A DNA stretch of 33,835 nucleotides from Candidatus Eiseniibacteriota bacterium (GCA_025351485.1 JANXVU010000163.1:1-33835); one strand, 5' to 3'; counted from the stretch's first letter, positions 1 through 10,058 are shown. Notes: generated by a model from the letters alone, not told the origin. Translations and numbers: made by a program.

Positions 1-633
1 GTGGTCGAGCACCTCGATCCCCATGATCCTTCCGGCCTGCACCAGCCGGCCCGTGAGCTGCACGTCCTCTTCGCTGGCGCTGGGATCGCCCGACGGATGA
101 TTGTGCACCAGGATGACCGCCGCCGCGGACTCTCCCACCGCGGGCTGGAACACTTCCCGCGGGTGCACCAGGCTGGCGTTGAGGGTCCCGATGGAAATCG
201 TTTCCTGCTTGATCACCTGGTGGCGCGCATTCAGGAACAACGCCAGAAAATGCTCCTTGCGCGCCCGGCGGATGGAACGCACCAGGCGCACCACGTCCTC
301 CGGCCCGCGGACGCTGGGCGGCGCCTCGGGATCCTCGCGGGCGAACAGCCTGCGGCCCAGTTCCACCGCCGCGGCCAGCCGCGCGGCCTTGGCGGCCTTC
401 ACGCCGGGCACCCGGGCCAGTTCGGCCGGCCCCCGGCTGGCCAGCGAGGCCAGCCCTTCGGCCAGCAGCAGCCGGGCAGTTTCTCCCGAACCCATGCCTC
501 GCACGCCGCTCCCCAGCACCAGGCTGAGCAGGTCCTGCTCCGAGAGCGCCGCGGCGCCCCGCTCCAGCAGCCTTTCCCGGGGCCGCTCCACCCGGGGCAT
601 TTCGCTCACCTTCATGGGCCAAGCACGCGTCAT
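1..633 (-). CDS. radC: DNA repair protein RadC (JAB/MPN domain), partial, C-terminus beyond left edge
   Basis: Minus-strand translation gives (MTRAWP)MKVSEMPRVERPRERLLERGAAALSEQDLLSLVLGSGVRGMG... and ends at the edge with ...AAAVILVHNHPSGDPSASEEDVQLTGRLVQAGRIMGIEVLDH, the RadC JAB motif HNHPSGDPSxSxxD. Absent from the ORF track because it has no stop inside the window. Start could be 633 or 615. Confidence 0.93.
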   Translation of the reverse strand, partial: MTRAWPMKVSEMPRVERPRERLLERGAAALSEQDLLSLVLGSGVRGMGSGETARLLLAEGLASLASRGPAELARVPGVKAAKAARLAAAVELGRRLFAREDPEAPPSVRGPEDVVRLVRSIRRARKEHFLALFLNARHQVIKQETISIGTLNASLVHPREVFQPAVGESAAAVILVHNHPSGDPSASEEDVQLTGRLVQAGRIMGIEVLDH

Positions 634-658
634 TGGATGACTTTCCTGGGGGGTCGGA

Positions 659-687
659 TTGACAGGGGCCGGGAGGTGCCTTAGAAT
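659..687 (+). promoter_or_regulatory. sigma-70-type promoter TTGACA-N17-TAGAAT
   Basis: TTGACA at 659-664, 17-nt spacer, TAGAAT at 682-687; the downstream ATG is at 700. Confidence 0.75.
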
Positions 688-699
688 TCCGACTATCTT

Positions 700-1596
700 A
701 TGCGTCCACTTCCCCGCTGGATCCTTGCCTTGGCCCTGCTTCCGGCTCTTACCCCCGGAGTCCTGAAAGCCCAAGGCAGCCCCACGCCCGGCCCGCCCAT
801 CGTCAGTGGCGCCGGACTGGTCGACTTTTCCAATCCGGCCAGGCTCAAACCCGGCCAGTGGGTCACTTACAAGGTCAGCGCCTACGAAGCCGGCCAGGTC
901 CGCGAAAGCACCCAGAAGATTTCCGTCGCGGGATTCGTGACCTACAACGGCGAGAAGTGCGTGTGGATCGAAACCGAATTCGCGCCCAAGGGCTCCGACC
1001 CGACCTGGTGCCAGACCCTCATCTCCCTGGCGATTTCCAAGGCTCCGGGCCACGACTACGTCAAGGCCATGCCCGCGAACCAGCGCAAGGTCCACACCTA
1101 CAAGGGAGGGGGCGAGGTTTCCGAGCTCGACTTTCCAAGGGTGGAGACCATGAAATCCCAACCGAACCCCGACGTTTCCCAGAACCTGAAGGATTCGCGG
1201 GACACGCTGCCGGCCACCGACGTGATCACCGACGCCGGAAAGTTCCATGCGCTGCCCGCCCGCTACAGCCGGGACGCGCACTTCGTGGTGAAGGACAAGG
1301 CCGGCGGCCGGATGTACCGCCGGCAGGTCGAGGAACAGGTCAGTTACCTGGCGAAACAGATTCCGGTCACCGGCATGGCCAAGCAGACCTACTCTCTGAG
1401 CCTGGTGATTGCTCCGATCCCCACGGACAAGACCGACGACTACGTGCCGCCGGCCGCCCCGCAGGGGCTCCGGCGCGAGGCCGTCGCGATCGCGTTCGGC
1501 ACAGGCGCCAAGTCGGCGTTCCCGAAAAATGCCAGAATCGTGCCGATGAATGTCCCCACCCAGAGCATCAGCCCACCCTCGGGCGGCGGCCGCTAG
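700..1596 (+). CDS. Hypothetical secreted protein (N-terminal signal peptide)
   Basis: 298-aa ORF with N-terminal signal sequence MRPLPRWILALALLPALTPGVLKAQ; strong promoter directly upstream; no family recognised. Confidence 0.8.
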   Translation: MRPLPRWILALALLPALTPGVLKAQGSPTPGPPIVSGAGLVDFSNPARLKPGQWVTYKVSAYEAGQVRESTQKISVAGFVTYNGEKCVWIETEFAPKGSDPTWCQTLISLAISKAPGHDYVKAMPANQRKVHTYKGGGEVSELDFPRVETMKSQPNPDVSQNLKDSRDTLPATDVITDAGKFHALPARYSRDAHFVVKDKAGGRMYRRQVEEQVSYLAKQIPVTGMAKQTYSLSLVIAPIPTDKTDDYVPPAAPQGLRREAVAIAFGTGAKSAFPKNARIVPMNVPTQSISPPSGGGR

Positions 1597-2537
1597 GCCC
1601 GCCCGGCGCCCGCCGCTTCCAGCCCGAACAGCCCCCGGGCAAAAGCGTCCGGATCGAAGTCCACCAGGTCATCGATACCTTCTCCCACCCCGATCATCTT
1701 GACCGGAAGCTTCAGTTCGGCGGCGATGGCCACCACGATGCCTCCGCGGGCCGTGCCGTCCAGCTTGGTCACCACCAGTCCCGAGACTTCCACGTCCTTG
1801 TAGAACTGGTGCGCCTGCGCGAGGCCGTTCTGGCCGGTCACCGCGTCCAGCACCAGCCAGGTCTCGTGCGGCGAGCCGGGGTATTCGCGGGCCAGGATGC
1901 GGCGGATTTTTCGCACCTCTTCCATCAGGTTGACCTTGTTGTGCAGGCGGCCGGCGGTGTCGAACAGGGCCACGTCGTAGTGGCGGGCCTGGGCGGCCTT
2001 GATGCCGTCGAAGGCCACCGCGGCCGGATCGGCGCCCTCCTTCTGGCGCAGGATCTCGCACCCCGCGCGCTCCGCCCAGATCTCCAGCTGCTCGGCGGCG
2101 GCGGCGCGAAAGGTGTCGCAGGCCACCATCAACACCCGCTTGTTTTCCAGCCGCAAGCGGCGCGCCACCTTGCCGATGGTGGTGGTCTTGCCCACGCCGT
2201 TGACCCCCACGACCAGGACCACCGCGGGCCGGGCTTCTACCGCGAGCAAGGGGCCGCCCGAGCCGGCTTCGCGCAGGACCGCGGCCACTTCGTCGGCCAG
2301 CCACTGGCGCACCTCTTCCGCCGAAGCTTCGTCCTGGCCGCGGGCTCTCTGGCGCAGGCTCTTCATCAGCCGCTCGGCGGTGCCGAGCCCCACGTCCGAC
2401 ATGAGAAGGCGCTCCTCGAGATCCTCGAGAAGCGCCTCGTCCAGCTTGACCCGGCCGGGAAGAATGCTGCTGAGCCCGGTTTCCAGCGTCTCGCGCGTCT
2501 TGCGGAGCCCGGCCTTGATCTTGTCAAAAAGTCCCAT
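1593..2537 (-). CDS. ftsY: Signal recognition particle receptor FtsY
   Basis: SRP GTPase NG domain: [69 protein letters not shown]. Confidence 0.97.
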   Translation of the reverse strand: MGLFDKIKAGLRKTRETLETGLSSILPGRVKLDEALLEDLEERLLMSDVGLGTAERLMKSLRQRARGQDEASAEEVRQWLADEVAAVLREAGSGGPLLAVEARPAVVLVVGVNGVGKTTTIGKVARRLRLENKRVLMVACDTFRAAAAEQLEIWAERAGCEILRQKEGADPAAVAFDGIKAAQARHYDVALFDTAGRLHNKVNLMEEVRKIRRILAREYPGSPHETWLVLDAVTGQNGLAQAHQFYKDVEVSGLVVTKLDGTARGGIVVAIAAELKLPVKMIGVGEGIDDLVDFDPDAFARGLFGLEAAGAGRA

Positions 2538-2540
2538 GCG

Positions 2541-5500
2541 CTAACCGAGTACCGGTTCCTCCGGGGCCGCGGATTCGGCCTGCGCTGAGGCCCCGGCCGG
2601 CTCCCCGCCGTTGCCGCCGCCCGGCTCCTCCACCCGGTCGAACTTGACCGAGACCAGCCTGGAGCAGCCCGGTTCGCCCATGGTCACGCCGTAGAGCACG
2701 TCGCAGGCTTCCATGGTGCGCTTATTGTGGGTGATCACCACGAACTGGGTATTGGCCGCAAAGTGCTTGAGCAAGGTCACGAACCGGTCGATGTTGGCGT
2801 CGTCCAGCGGCGCGTCCACTTCGTCCAGGATGCAGAACGGGCTGGGCTTGACCAGGTACACGCCGAACAGCAACGAGATGGCCGTGAGCGCGCGCTCGCC
2901 CGAGCTCAGGAGCGAGATGTTCTGCAGCCGCTTGCCGCGCGGGCGAGCCACGATCTCGATCTTGGCCTCGAGCGGGTCGTCGCCTTCCATCAGCAGATCC
3001 GCCTCGCCGCCCTCGAACACCGTGGTGAACACCTGGCGGAACTTTTCCCGCACTTCCTTGAACGTGGTCTGGACCATCTCGCGGGCCGAGGTGTTGATCT
3101 TTTCGATCACCTCCAGCAGCTGCGTGCGGGCCTGCACCAGGTCGTCGCGCTGGGTGGAAAGGAAGTCGTAGCGCTCCTTGCGCTTGATGTACTCGTCCAT
3201 GGCCAGCGGGTTCACCGGGCCCAGACCGCGGATGCGGGTCTTGAGCTGCGCGAGCTTCTCGGGCGTTTCGTCCTCCCGCGGTTCTTCCTGCTCGGCGAGC
3301 ACGTCCAGGTTCTCGAGCTCGTACTCCACCTTGAGACGGGCCAGCTCCTGCTCCAGAAGCCCTCGCACCTCGGAGTGCTCCAGCTCCATGGCGTGCACGG
3401 TCTCGCGTCCCGATTCAGCGGCGCGGCGCAGATCCTTGACCTGCACGTCCGCGAGCGCCTCGTCGGAGCGGCCATTCAGATGGGCGTTCTCAAGAGCCTG
3501 CAACTCCACGTGGCGGGCTTCGGTGAGCTTTTCCAGCTCGCCGGCGCGCAGGGACAGCGCGGTGTTTTCCTCCAGCAGCGCGGTGCGCTCGCCGAGACGC
3601 GCGGCTGCGTCGGTCGAGCGGGCGGAGAGCAGACTCTGCGTTCCCTCGAGGTTCGAGTCCACCTCGCTGCGGCGCGTGCCCAGCTCGCCCCGGCGCGTGT
3701 GCACCCGGGCCCATTCCACGCGCATTTCGGAGGCTTCGCGCTGGCATCGCTCGCGGCGCTCCTCGAGCTGCGAGAGCTGCTCCTCCAGCGAAGCGGCGAG
3801 CCCGCGGGCCTCCTCGGCCAGCAGGCTGCGGCTCACCAGCTGCAGCTCGCCGGAGTCCAGATCGGTCTTGAGCGCGTCGCGCTCGCGGGTGAGCTGCCCG
3901 GCTTCGGCGACCCGCGCCTCCAGGTCGCCTTCGCCGATCTTGCGGTCGGTCAGGACCCGGTTGAGCTGGCGCTCGGCCTCCAGCGCGGTTTCCTCGGTGG
4001 CGCTGCGGCGGGACTTGATCTGGGTCAGCTCGGTGCGGCAGCGGGCGAGCTCGCCTTCCACGTCTTCACGGGTCTTCATGATCCGCGCGAGCTCAGCGCG
4101 GGCAGCCTCGCCTTCGCGGACCAGATCGCGAATCTCGTGCTCCCGGTGCAGGATCTGGGTTCCCGAAGGGCCCGATCCCAGGTGCAGGCGGTGCGGTCCC
4201 CAGAATTCTCCCTGCGGAGTCAGAAAGCCCCACGGAGTGGAGGCGTAGCGCTCCGTCAGGCGGCGGGCAACGACGTCGCTCTCCACCAGCACCACGTGGC
4301 CCAGGAACATCTCGGACAGCGCCTCGAAACCCGCCTTGGCCCGGACCAGTCCGGCGGCGTGCCCCAGGACGCCCTCTTCGGCGGCGATCTCCTGCGGCAG
4401 GGCCACCGGCGCGTGGCGCGCCAGGCGCTCGAGCGGCACGAAGCTCGCGCGGCCCCTTTCTCCGTCCATCAGGAAGCCGCGCCCCTTGTAGGCGTCGTCG
4501 TCCCGGTCCACCACCACGGCCTGCAGGGCCGGGCCCATGAACACTTCCAGCGCATCCACCCACTCGCGCGGCACTTCCAGCAGGTCGGCCACCACGCCCC
4601 GGGCGCCGTGCCCGGAGCCGTCCTGGAACAGGGCCCGCACGCCGGCTTCGAATCCCTCGAAGCTCGACTTGAGCTCCTGCAGCGTGCGCAGGCGAGAGTC
4701 CACGGCGGCGGCGCGATCGCGCGCCACGCGCTCTTCTTCGAGCAGTCCCTCGGCCAGCACCCGCTGCGCGTGGGCGTGGGTCTCCAGTGCCGTCTCCTGC
4801 CCCTTCAGGTGCTCCAGCGCCTCGCGCTCCACCATCAGCGCCTCGGTGGCTTCCCCGGCGCGGGCTTCCACTTCGACCATCCGCGCGCGGATCGACTGCT
4901 CCTGCTCGGTCACTCGGCCCAGCTGCTCTTCGCAACGGGTGAGATAGTTGCGGATGCGTTCCAGCTCGCTCTTGCGCTGGATCTCTTCCTGCATCAGGTC
5001 GAGCGAGAGCTGCCGCTGCGAATTCAGGCCGTCGCGCTTTTCGCGCAGCGCTTCCTCGGCCTCCCGGAGCAGCGCCTCGTGCTGCTCGAGCAGCGCCTGC
5101 CGGTCGCTGAGCGTCTGGCTGAGTTCCACTTCTTCGGCCATCAGGCGACCGCGCTCGGATTCCAGCGCGGTGAGCTGCGCGACCATGCGGGCCTGGTCGG
5201 CCTCCCCCTGCTCCAGCTGGGCCAGCAGGCCCCGGGCGCGCTCTTCTCCCACCGCCAGGCGGTTCCGGGACTCGGAGAGCTCGGCCACCATGCGGTTGAA
5301 CTCGGCCTGCGCGGCGGACAGGGCTTTTTCGCCCTCCAGGACCTTCAGGCGGGCCTGCTCCAGTCCGGCTTCGGCGGTGGCCAGCGCGGTGGACTCGGCC
5401 TCCAGGCGCATCCGCATGGAAGCAAGCGTCCCTTCCAGTTCGGCCACCCGGAGCACCCGGGTCTTCTGCGCGTGGGCGGCCAGCCGCAGGTCCATGCCCT

Positions 5501-6167
5501 TGATCTCGATGTGCAATTTTTCCCAGCGGCGGGCCTTGCCGGCCTGGTAGCGCAGCGAGGTCAGTTCCTTTTCGATCTCCACCACCAGGTCGTTCACCCG
5601 GAGCAGGTCGCCCTCGGTGGCCTCGAGCTTGTTCAGGCTCTCGCGCTTGCGGGCCTTGTACTTGGTGATGCCGGCGGCCTCTTCGAACAGGAAGCGGCGC
5701 TGGTTGCTGCCGTCGGCCAGGATGTTGTCGACCATCTGGCGCTCGATCACCGAGTAGGCGTTGCTGCCCATGCCGGTGTCGAAGAACAGGTTCCGCACGT
5801 CCTTCAGGCGCACCGACTGCTTGTTGAGCAGGTACTGGCTCTCGCCGGAGCGGTAAATGCGGCGGCCCACCTGGAGTTCGGTGTATTCGGTGGGCAGGAT
5901 GTTCTTGGAATTGGAGATGGTGAGGATCGCTTCGGCCATGCCGAGCGGCTTGCGAGTGGAGGAGCCGCCGAAGATCACGTCCTCGGCCACGTCGCCTCGA
6001 AGGTGGCGCATGTTCTGCTCGCCCAGCACCCAGCGCAGGGCGTCGGAGATGTTCGTCTTGCCGCAACCGTTCGGCCCGATCACCCCGGTGATGCCGGGGC
6101 TCAGGCGCACTTCGATCTTTTCGGCGAACGATTTGAAGCCGAAGATCTCGAGCTTTTCAAGGAACAC
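2541..6167 (-). CDS. smc: Chromosome segregation protein SMC
   Basis: 1208 aa; N-terminal FKSFAEKIEVRLSPGITGVIGPNGCGKTNISDALRWVLGEQ, long coiled coils and hinge, C-terminal LLSSGERALTAISLLFGVYLVKPSPFCILDEVDAPLDDANIDRF. Confidence 0.97.
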   Translation of the reverse strand: MFLEKLEIFGFKSFAEKIEVRLSPGITGVIGPNGCGKTNISDALRWVLGEQNMRHLRGDVAEDVIFGGSSTRKPLGMAEAILTISNSKNILPTEYTELQVGRRIYRSGESQYLLNKQSVRLKDVRNLFFDTGMGSNAYSVIERQMVDNILADGSNQRRFLFEEAAGITKYKARKRESLNKLEATEGDLLRVNDLVVEIEKELTSLRYQAGKARRWEKLHIEIKGMDLRLAAHAQKTRVLRVAELEGTLASMRMRLEAESTALATAEAGLEQARLKVLEGEKALSAAQAEFNRMVAELSESRNRLAVGEERARGLLAQLEQGEADQARMVAQLTALESERGRLMAEEVELSQTLSDRQALLEQHEALLREAEEALREKRDGLNSQRQLSLDLMQEEIQRKSELERIRNYLTRCEEQLGRVTEQEQSIRARMVEVEARAGEATEALMVEREALEHLKGQETALETHAHAQRVLAEGLLEEERVARDRAAAVDSRLRTLQELKSSFEGFEAGVRALFQDGSGHGARGVVADLLEVPREWVDALEVFMGPALQAVVVDRDDDAYKGRGFLMDGERGRASFVPLERLARHAPVALPQEIAAEEGVLGHAAGLVRAKAGFEALSEMFLGHVVLVESDVVARRLTERYASTPWGFLTPQGEFWGPHRLHLGSGPSGTQILHREHEIRDLVREGEAARAELARIMKTREDVEGELARCRTELTQIKSRRSATEETALEAERQLNRVLTDRKIGEGDLEARVAEAGQLTRERDALKTDLDSGELQLVSRSLLAEEARGLAASLEEQLSQLEERRERCQREASEMRVEWARVHTRRGELGTRRSEVDSNLEGTQSLLSARSTDAAARLGERTALLEENTALSLRAGELEKLTEARHVELQALENAHLNGRSDEALADVQVKDLRRAAESGRETVHAMELEHSEVRGLLEQELARLKVEYELENLDVLAEQEEPREDETPEKLAQLKTRIRGLGPVNPLAMDEYIKRKERYDFLSTQRDDLVQARTQLLEVIEKINTSAREMVQTTFKEVREKFRQVFTTVFEGGEADLLMEGDDPLEAKIEIVARPRGKRLQNISLLSSGERALTAISLLFGVYLVKPSPFCILDEVDAPLDDANIDRFVTLLKHFAANTQFVVITHNKRTMEACDVLYGVTMGEPGCSRLVSVKFDRVEEPGGGNGGEPAGASAQAESAAPEEPVLG

Positions 6168-6240
6168 GTGCGTCCCCTTGCGGCGGATACGGCATCCCCA
6201 GCCGTTCCGCGGATGATGGTCCCATGCGCGCCATGGACGG

Positions 6241-7647
6241 CTAATGCCGTTCCAGGGCTCGGCGCAGGGCTTCGATGAGCTGCGGATCCTCGTTCGGGGA
6301 GATAGTCCGAAGATCCATCTTCAGCGCTCCGTCCTGGATTCGCGCCACGACCGGTGGGCGGCCGGCGCGAAGTGACTTCTCGATGCGGGCGAGCACTCTG
6401 CCGGGCCCCACGATGGCCACGATCCGGCTCTCGAGGAGCTTCACGGGCATGGCGCCGCCGCCGACCTGGGACTGGTCCGTCCGGACCTCGACCGTGAGGC
6501 CTTCCGGGACCACCGGGCGAAGGGCTTCGACCACCATGCCGGCCCGCCGCTCCAGTTCCTCCACCGGGGCCAGGAGCGCGCGAAAGAGTGGCAATTCGGC
6601 GCGCGCCCTGTCCGGGTCAAGATACAAGCGCAGCGTGGCTTCCAGGGCCGCCAGGGTCAGCTTGTCCAGGCGTACGGCCCGGGCCAGAGGATGGCGGCGC
6701 AAAGCCTCCACCCAAGGGCGGCGCCCCAGGACGAGACCCGACTGGGGCCCTCCCAGGAGCTTATCCCCGCTGCATAGAATAAGGTCGAAACCAATGCGGA
6801 GACATTGCCGTAACGTGGGCTCGGGCGCAAGCCCAAATTGGGCCGAATCCAGCATCAGGCCGCTCCCCAGGTCGAAAACCACCGGGATCTTCCGGCGGCG
6901 CCCCAGGGCCACCAGCTCGGCCGAATCCACCTCTTCCGTGAAGCCCCGGACCTCGAAGTTGGAGCGGTGCACCTTGAGCAGCATCCGGGTGTTCTTGTTG
7001 ATCGCCCTGGCATAGTCCGAGATCCGCGTGCGGTTGGTGGTTCCCACCTCCTTGAGGTGCGCCCCGCCGGCCTCCATGATGTCGGGCATCCGGAACGAGC
7101 CGCCGATCTCCACCAGCTCCCCGCGGGAGACGATCACCTCGCCGTCCTTCGCGAGCGCCGCCAGGGCCAGCAGCGTGGCGGCCGCGCAGTTGTTCACCGC
7201 GATCGCCGCGGGCGCCCCGGTGAGCTCGCGCAAGAGCGATTCCACGTGGGCCTGCCGGGAGCCGCGCGTTCCCTTGGCGAGGTCGAACTCAAGGTTGTTG
7301 TAGCCGGAGGCGGTGGCCTGGATCGCCTGGAGCGCGGCGGGGGCCAACGGCACGCGGCCGAGATTGGTGTGGACGATGATGCCGGTGGCATTGAGGACGG
7401 GGCGAAGACTGGGCTCGAGCGCGGCAAGGGCGCGCTCGCGAGCCGAGGCCAGGAGCGCTTCGTCCCCTGGATAGGCCGATCCGGATTTGAGCGCGGCGCG
7501 TGCGGCGGCCAGCGAGGCGCGGACCGCCCCGGCCAGCACCGAACGGGGCGCTCCGGCGAGCTCATCCTCCAGCGGCCGGAGCAGCCGGTCCACCGGGGGA
7601 AGCTGGGAATAGTCGGGTTTGGGGACCCGGGAAGCGGCGCGGCTCAT
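6241..7647 (-). CDS. selA: L-seryl-tRNA(Sec) selenium transferase SelA
   Basis: 468 aa; LPPVDRLLRPLEDELAG, NATGIIVHTNLGRVPLAPAALQAI, AVNNCAAATLLALAALAKDGEVIVSRGELVEIGGSFRMPDIMEAGGAHLKEVGTTNRTRISDYARAI, FDLILCSGDKLLGGPQSGLVLGRR; typical SelA PLP-enzyme motifs. Confidence 0.96.
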   Translation of the reverse strand: MSRAASRVPKPDYSQLPPVDRLLRPLEDELAGAPRSVLAGAVRASLAAARAALKSGSAYPGDEALLASARERALAALEPSLRPVLNATGIIVHTNLGRVPLAPAALQAIQATASGYNNLEFDLAKGTRGSRQAHVESLLRELTGAPAAIAVNNCAAATLLALAALAKDGEVIVSRGELVEIGGSFRMPDIMEAGGAHLKEVGTTNRTRISDYARAINKNTRMLLKVHRSNFEVRGFTEEVDSAELVALGRRRKIPVVFDLGSGLMLDSAQFGLAPEPTLRQCLRIGFDLILCSGDKLLGGPQSGLVLGRRPWVEALRRHPLARAVRLDKLTLAALEATLRLYLDPDRARAELPLFRALLAPVEELERRAGMVVEALRPVVPEGLTVEVRTDQSQVGGGAMPVKLLESRIVAIVGPGRVLARIEKSLRAGRPPVVARIQDGALKMDLRTISPNEDPQLIEALRRALERH

Positions 7648-7699
7648 GAGGGGGAATGATACACCACGGCAGCGCCTGCCGCCGCACCAACCCGTTGAA

Positions 7700-9454
7700 T
7701 CAGGGATTTTCCAGCGTCATCTGGCGCACCCAGATCCCGCGGACCCCGGTCTCGCGGGCGGCCAGCGCCTTGAAGCGCTCCAGGGCGCCGGCCCGGCTCG
7801 GCGTCACCGGCCCATCCACCACGGACACACCGCCGACTCCGCGCAGATGCTCCATCGTCGAGGAGCCGACCGGCGCGTACTGAATGGGATGCCCGGGAGT
7901 GGGCGAAGGCAGCTTGCCCAGTTCGGCCTCCAGCTCCGGCACCGGCGCGGGGCTCGCCACCACCAGGAAGTGCTCGCGGCCGCCGCGGCTGGTGACAGTC
8001 CAGCCGGTCTCTTTTCCGCCGATCTTTCCTGGCAGCGCCACCGGGGAATCCGCCGGAATGGGATTGGACTGGTCGAACATCGGCTGCGGAAAGAGCAGGT
8101 AGGATTCGCCGCGCTCGTCCTCATCCAGCACGTACACCCACGCCGGCTTCGTGGCGTGGAACTGCAGCGAAAGCTGGTCCTTCGGCCGCACCCGGTCGCC
8201 ATTCGCCAGCCGCTCGGCCGCGCCACCGTTCCGGCGGACCAGGCTCGCTTCCACGTCATAGGTGGCGGCGGCCGGGTTTGGCGCCGAGGTGGCCGCCCGC
8301 GCGGGGATCGCCACCGCGGAGTTTCGGTCGGGAGAACGGTGCGTTGCCAGCCATGTGATCCCGGCCACCAGGGCGACCACCGCGGCCACCTGCAGCATCC
8401 GAACGGTGCTCCTGGAGCTCTTGGTGGAGCCGGTGCCCGCAGGACCCGAGGCGAGCGCTGCGCCCATCTCCGCCGCACCCGGGAAGCGGGCGGCGGGATC
8501 GGGGCTCATGGCCCGTTCGATTGCACTTACGAGCGCGGTGGGCGCGCCGGCGCATTGGATGCGCAGATCCGCGCGCGGGCCGGTCCCAGCTTCGGCCTTG
8601 AGCTCGTCCAGGGTGCGGGCGGAGAAAGGCGAGTGACCGGTGAGGGAAAATCGAAGTGTCGTGCCCAGCGCGTAGAGGTCCGCGCGCGGCGTGGGCGGCC
8701 CGCCGGCGAGGCGCTCGGGGGACAGGAACACCGGAGTGCCCGACACGCGCCCGGAATCGCCGCCCGCGCCCACCCGCCGGCCCAGCCCGAAGTCGGCCAG
8801 CACCACGCGGCCGTCCTGCTCCAGCACGATGTTCGCGGGCTTGATGTCGCCGTGCACCAGGCCGGCGGCGTGCACCGCCTCGAGCGCCCGGCACAACTCG
8901 GCTCCGATGCGTGCCACCTCTACCGGCGGCAGCGCGCCGCGCCGCTCGATCTCGGCCTCCAGCGTGGGCCCATGGAGAAATTCCATCCACATCCCCGCGC
9001 GGCCTTCGAATTCGTCGATTCCATGCACCGCCACCACGTTCGGATGACGGACTTTGGCCAGCGCGCGAGCCTCCTCCAGCAGCGATCCGGATACGCTGGC
9101 GGACTCCGGCGACTGCAGAAACTTCAAGGCCACTTCGCGCTGCAGCCGCGGATCCCAGGCGCGCCACACTTCCCCGCCGGATCCGGAACCCGCGGGCTCG
9201 AGGAGCAGCAGCTCACCCCAGCGCCCGGCCTCGGCGGCCCCGGCCAGGTCTTGCTTCGTGGTCCCGGGAAAGGGCAGCGGGCTGCGCTGGAGCCCCCGGT
9301 TGAACTCGGCGATGCGCGAAAGATCGCGCAGGGCCAGGATGCTGGCCTGCTCACCTGGTCCCTTCGCGCCCGACTCTTCCTTGTCCCAATCCACGGCCTG
9401 GCCATCCAGCACCGAGCTCGCCAGCGCGTCCAGTCGCTCCTCGTTAACGTCCAT
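7700..9454 (-). CDS. Membrane-anchored Ser/Thr protein kinase (PknB-like) with C-terminal DUF4384-like domain
   Basis: Kinase motifs GSGGEVWRAWDPRLQREVALKFL, VHGDIKPANIVLEQDGRVVLADFGLG; TM segment VAAVVALVAGITWLATH; C-terminal region resembles DUF4384 (AWVYVLDEDERGESYLLFPQP). The ORF is open to 9511, but MDVNEERLDAL at 9454 is the likelier start. Confidence 0.9.
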   Translation of the reverse strand: MDVNEERLDALASSVLDGQAVDWDKEESGAKGPGEQASILALRDLSRIAEFNRGLQRSPLPFPGTTKQDLAGAAEAGRWGELLLLEPAGSGSGGEVWRAWDPRLQREVALKFLQSPESASVSGSLLEEARALAKVRHPNVVAVHGIDEFEGRAGMWMEFLHGPTLEAEIERRGALPPVEVARIGAELCRALEAVHAAGLVHGDIKPANIVLEQDGRVVLADFGLGRRVGAGGDSGRVSGTPVFLSPERLAGGPPTPRADLYALGTTLRFSLTGHSPFSARTLDELKAEAGTGPRADLRIQCAGAPTALVSAIERAMSPDPAARFPGAAEMGAALASGPAGTGSTKSSRSTVRMLQVAAVVALVAGITWLATHRSPDRNSAVAIPARAATSAPNPAAATYDVEASLVRRNGGAAERLANGDRVRPKDQLSLQFHATKPAWVYVLDEDERGESYLLFPQPMFDQSNPIPADSPVALPGKIGGKETGWTVTSRGGREHFLVVASPAPVPELEAELGKLPSPTPGHPIQYAPVGSSTMEHLRGVGGVSVVDGPVTPSRAGALERFKALAARETGVRGIWVRQMTLENP

Positions 9455-10034
9455 GCCCCATCTCCTCCGCCAGTTTTTTGAGCGCCCGCTGGATTGCCAT
9501 GCGGACGGCATCTCGGCTCGGCCTTCCGGTCATCGCCGCGATCTCCTCGTAATCGAAGTCCAGTTCGATGCGCAGGTGCAGCAATTGGCGCTCCTCCTCG
9601 GACAAATGCTCCAGCGCCCGCTCATAGCGTTCCAGCACGTCCGTGCCGATCGCATTTTCAAGCGGGGATGGCATCCGGTCCGGCAGGCTCTCCGGCACCC
9701 CTTCGGGGCCGGGGCGCCTGCGCGCCCATCGCACCTGGTCTGTTATACGGTTGAGGATGGCCTGGCGAACATAGGCCTGGAACCCCCCGGGCCCCCGGAC
9801 CTCGATCCGGTCCAGGCCCTGGACGGCATGGAGCAGGGTCTCCTGGACCAGGTCGGCGGTGTCCAGCAGGGACCGGGCGTAGGAGGGAAGCCGCCCGCTG
9901 GCCCAGCGTTCCAGCCGCGGCAAGTAGCGCTCCAGCAGGGCCGACAGGGCGCGCTCGTCCCCCTGCTTGGCGCGCTCCAGCAACTCCCGGGTCAGGAGCA
10001 GGTCGGAAGGCTTGGGATCGAAGGGTGGGGTCAT
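9444..10034 (-). CDS. ECF-type RNA polymerase sigma factor
   Basis: 196 aa with sigma region 2 (YLPRLERWASGRLPSYARSLLDTADLVQETLLHAVQGLDRI) and region 4 (LSEEERQLLHLRIELDFDYEEIAAMTGRPSRDAVRMAIQRALKKL); overlaps the kinase start. Confidence 0.92.
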   Translation of the reverse strand: MTPPFDPKPSDLLLTRELLERAKQGDERALSALLERYLPRLERWASGRLPSYARSLLDTADLVQETLLHAVQGLDRIEVRGPGGFQAYVRQAILNRITDQVRWARRRPGPEGVPESLPDRMPSPLENAIGTDVLERYERALEHLSEEERQLLHLRIELDFDYEEIAAMTGRPSRDAVRMAIQRALKKLAEEMGHGR

Positions 10035-10058
10035 GGCCAGGCCAGGAGAGGGCAGCGC

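Noticed and set aside
1-684. 227-aa plus-strand ORF at left edge
   Set aside because: Antisense to radC, whose minus-strand translation has clear JAB motifs; a high-GC shadow ORF.
858-2588. 576-aa plus-strand ORF
   Set aside because: Out-of-frame over the secreted hypothetical and antisense to ftsY.
6168-6240. tRNA-Sec (selC) near selA
   Set aside because: No tRNA cloverleaf or CCA-type acceptor recognised in the short gaps around selA; selC must be elsewhere if present.
2727-6278. 1183-aa plus-strand ORF
   Set aside because: Antisense to smc; composition (L/A/Q/H/G-rich, no domains) typical of high-GC shadow ORFs.
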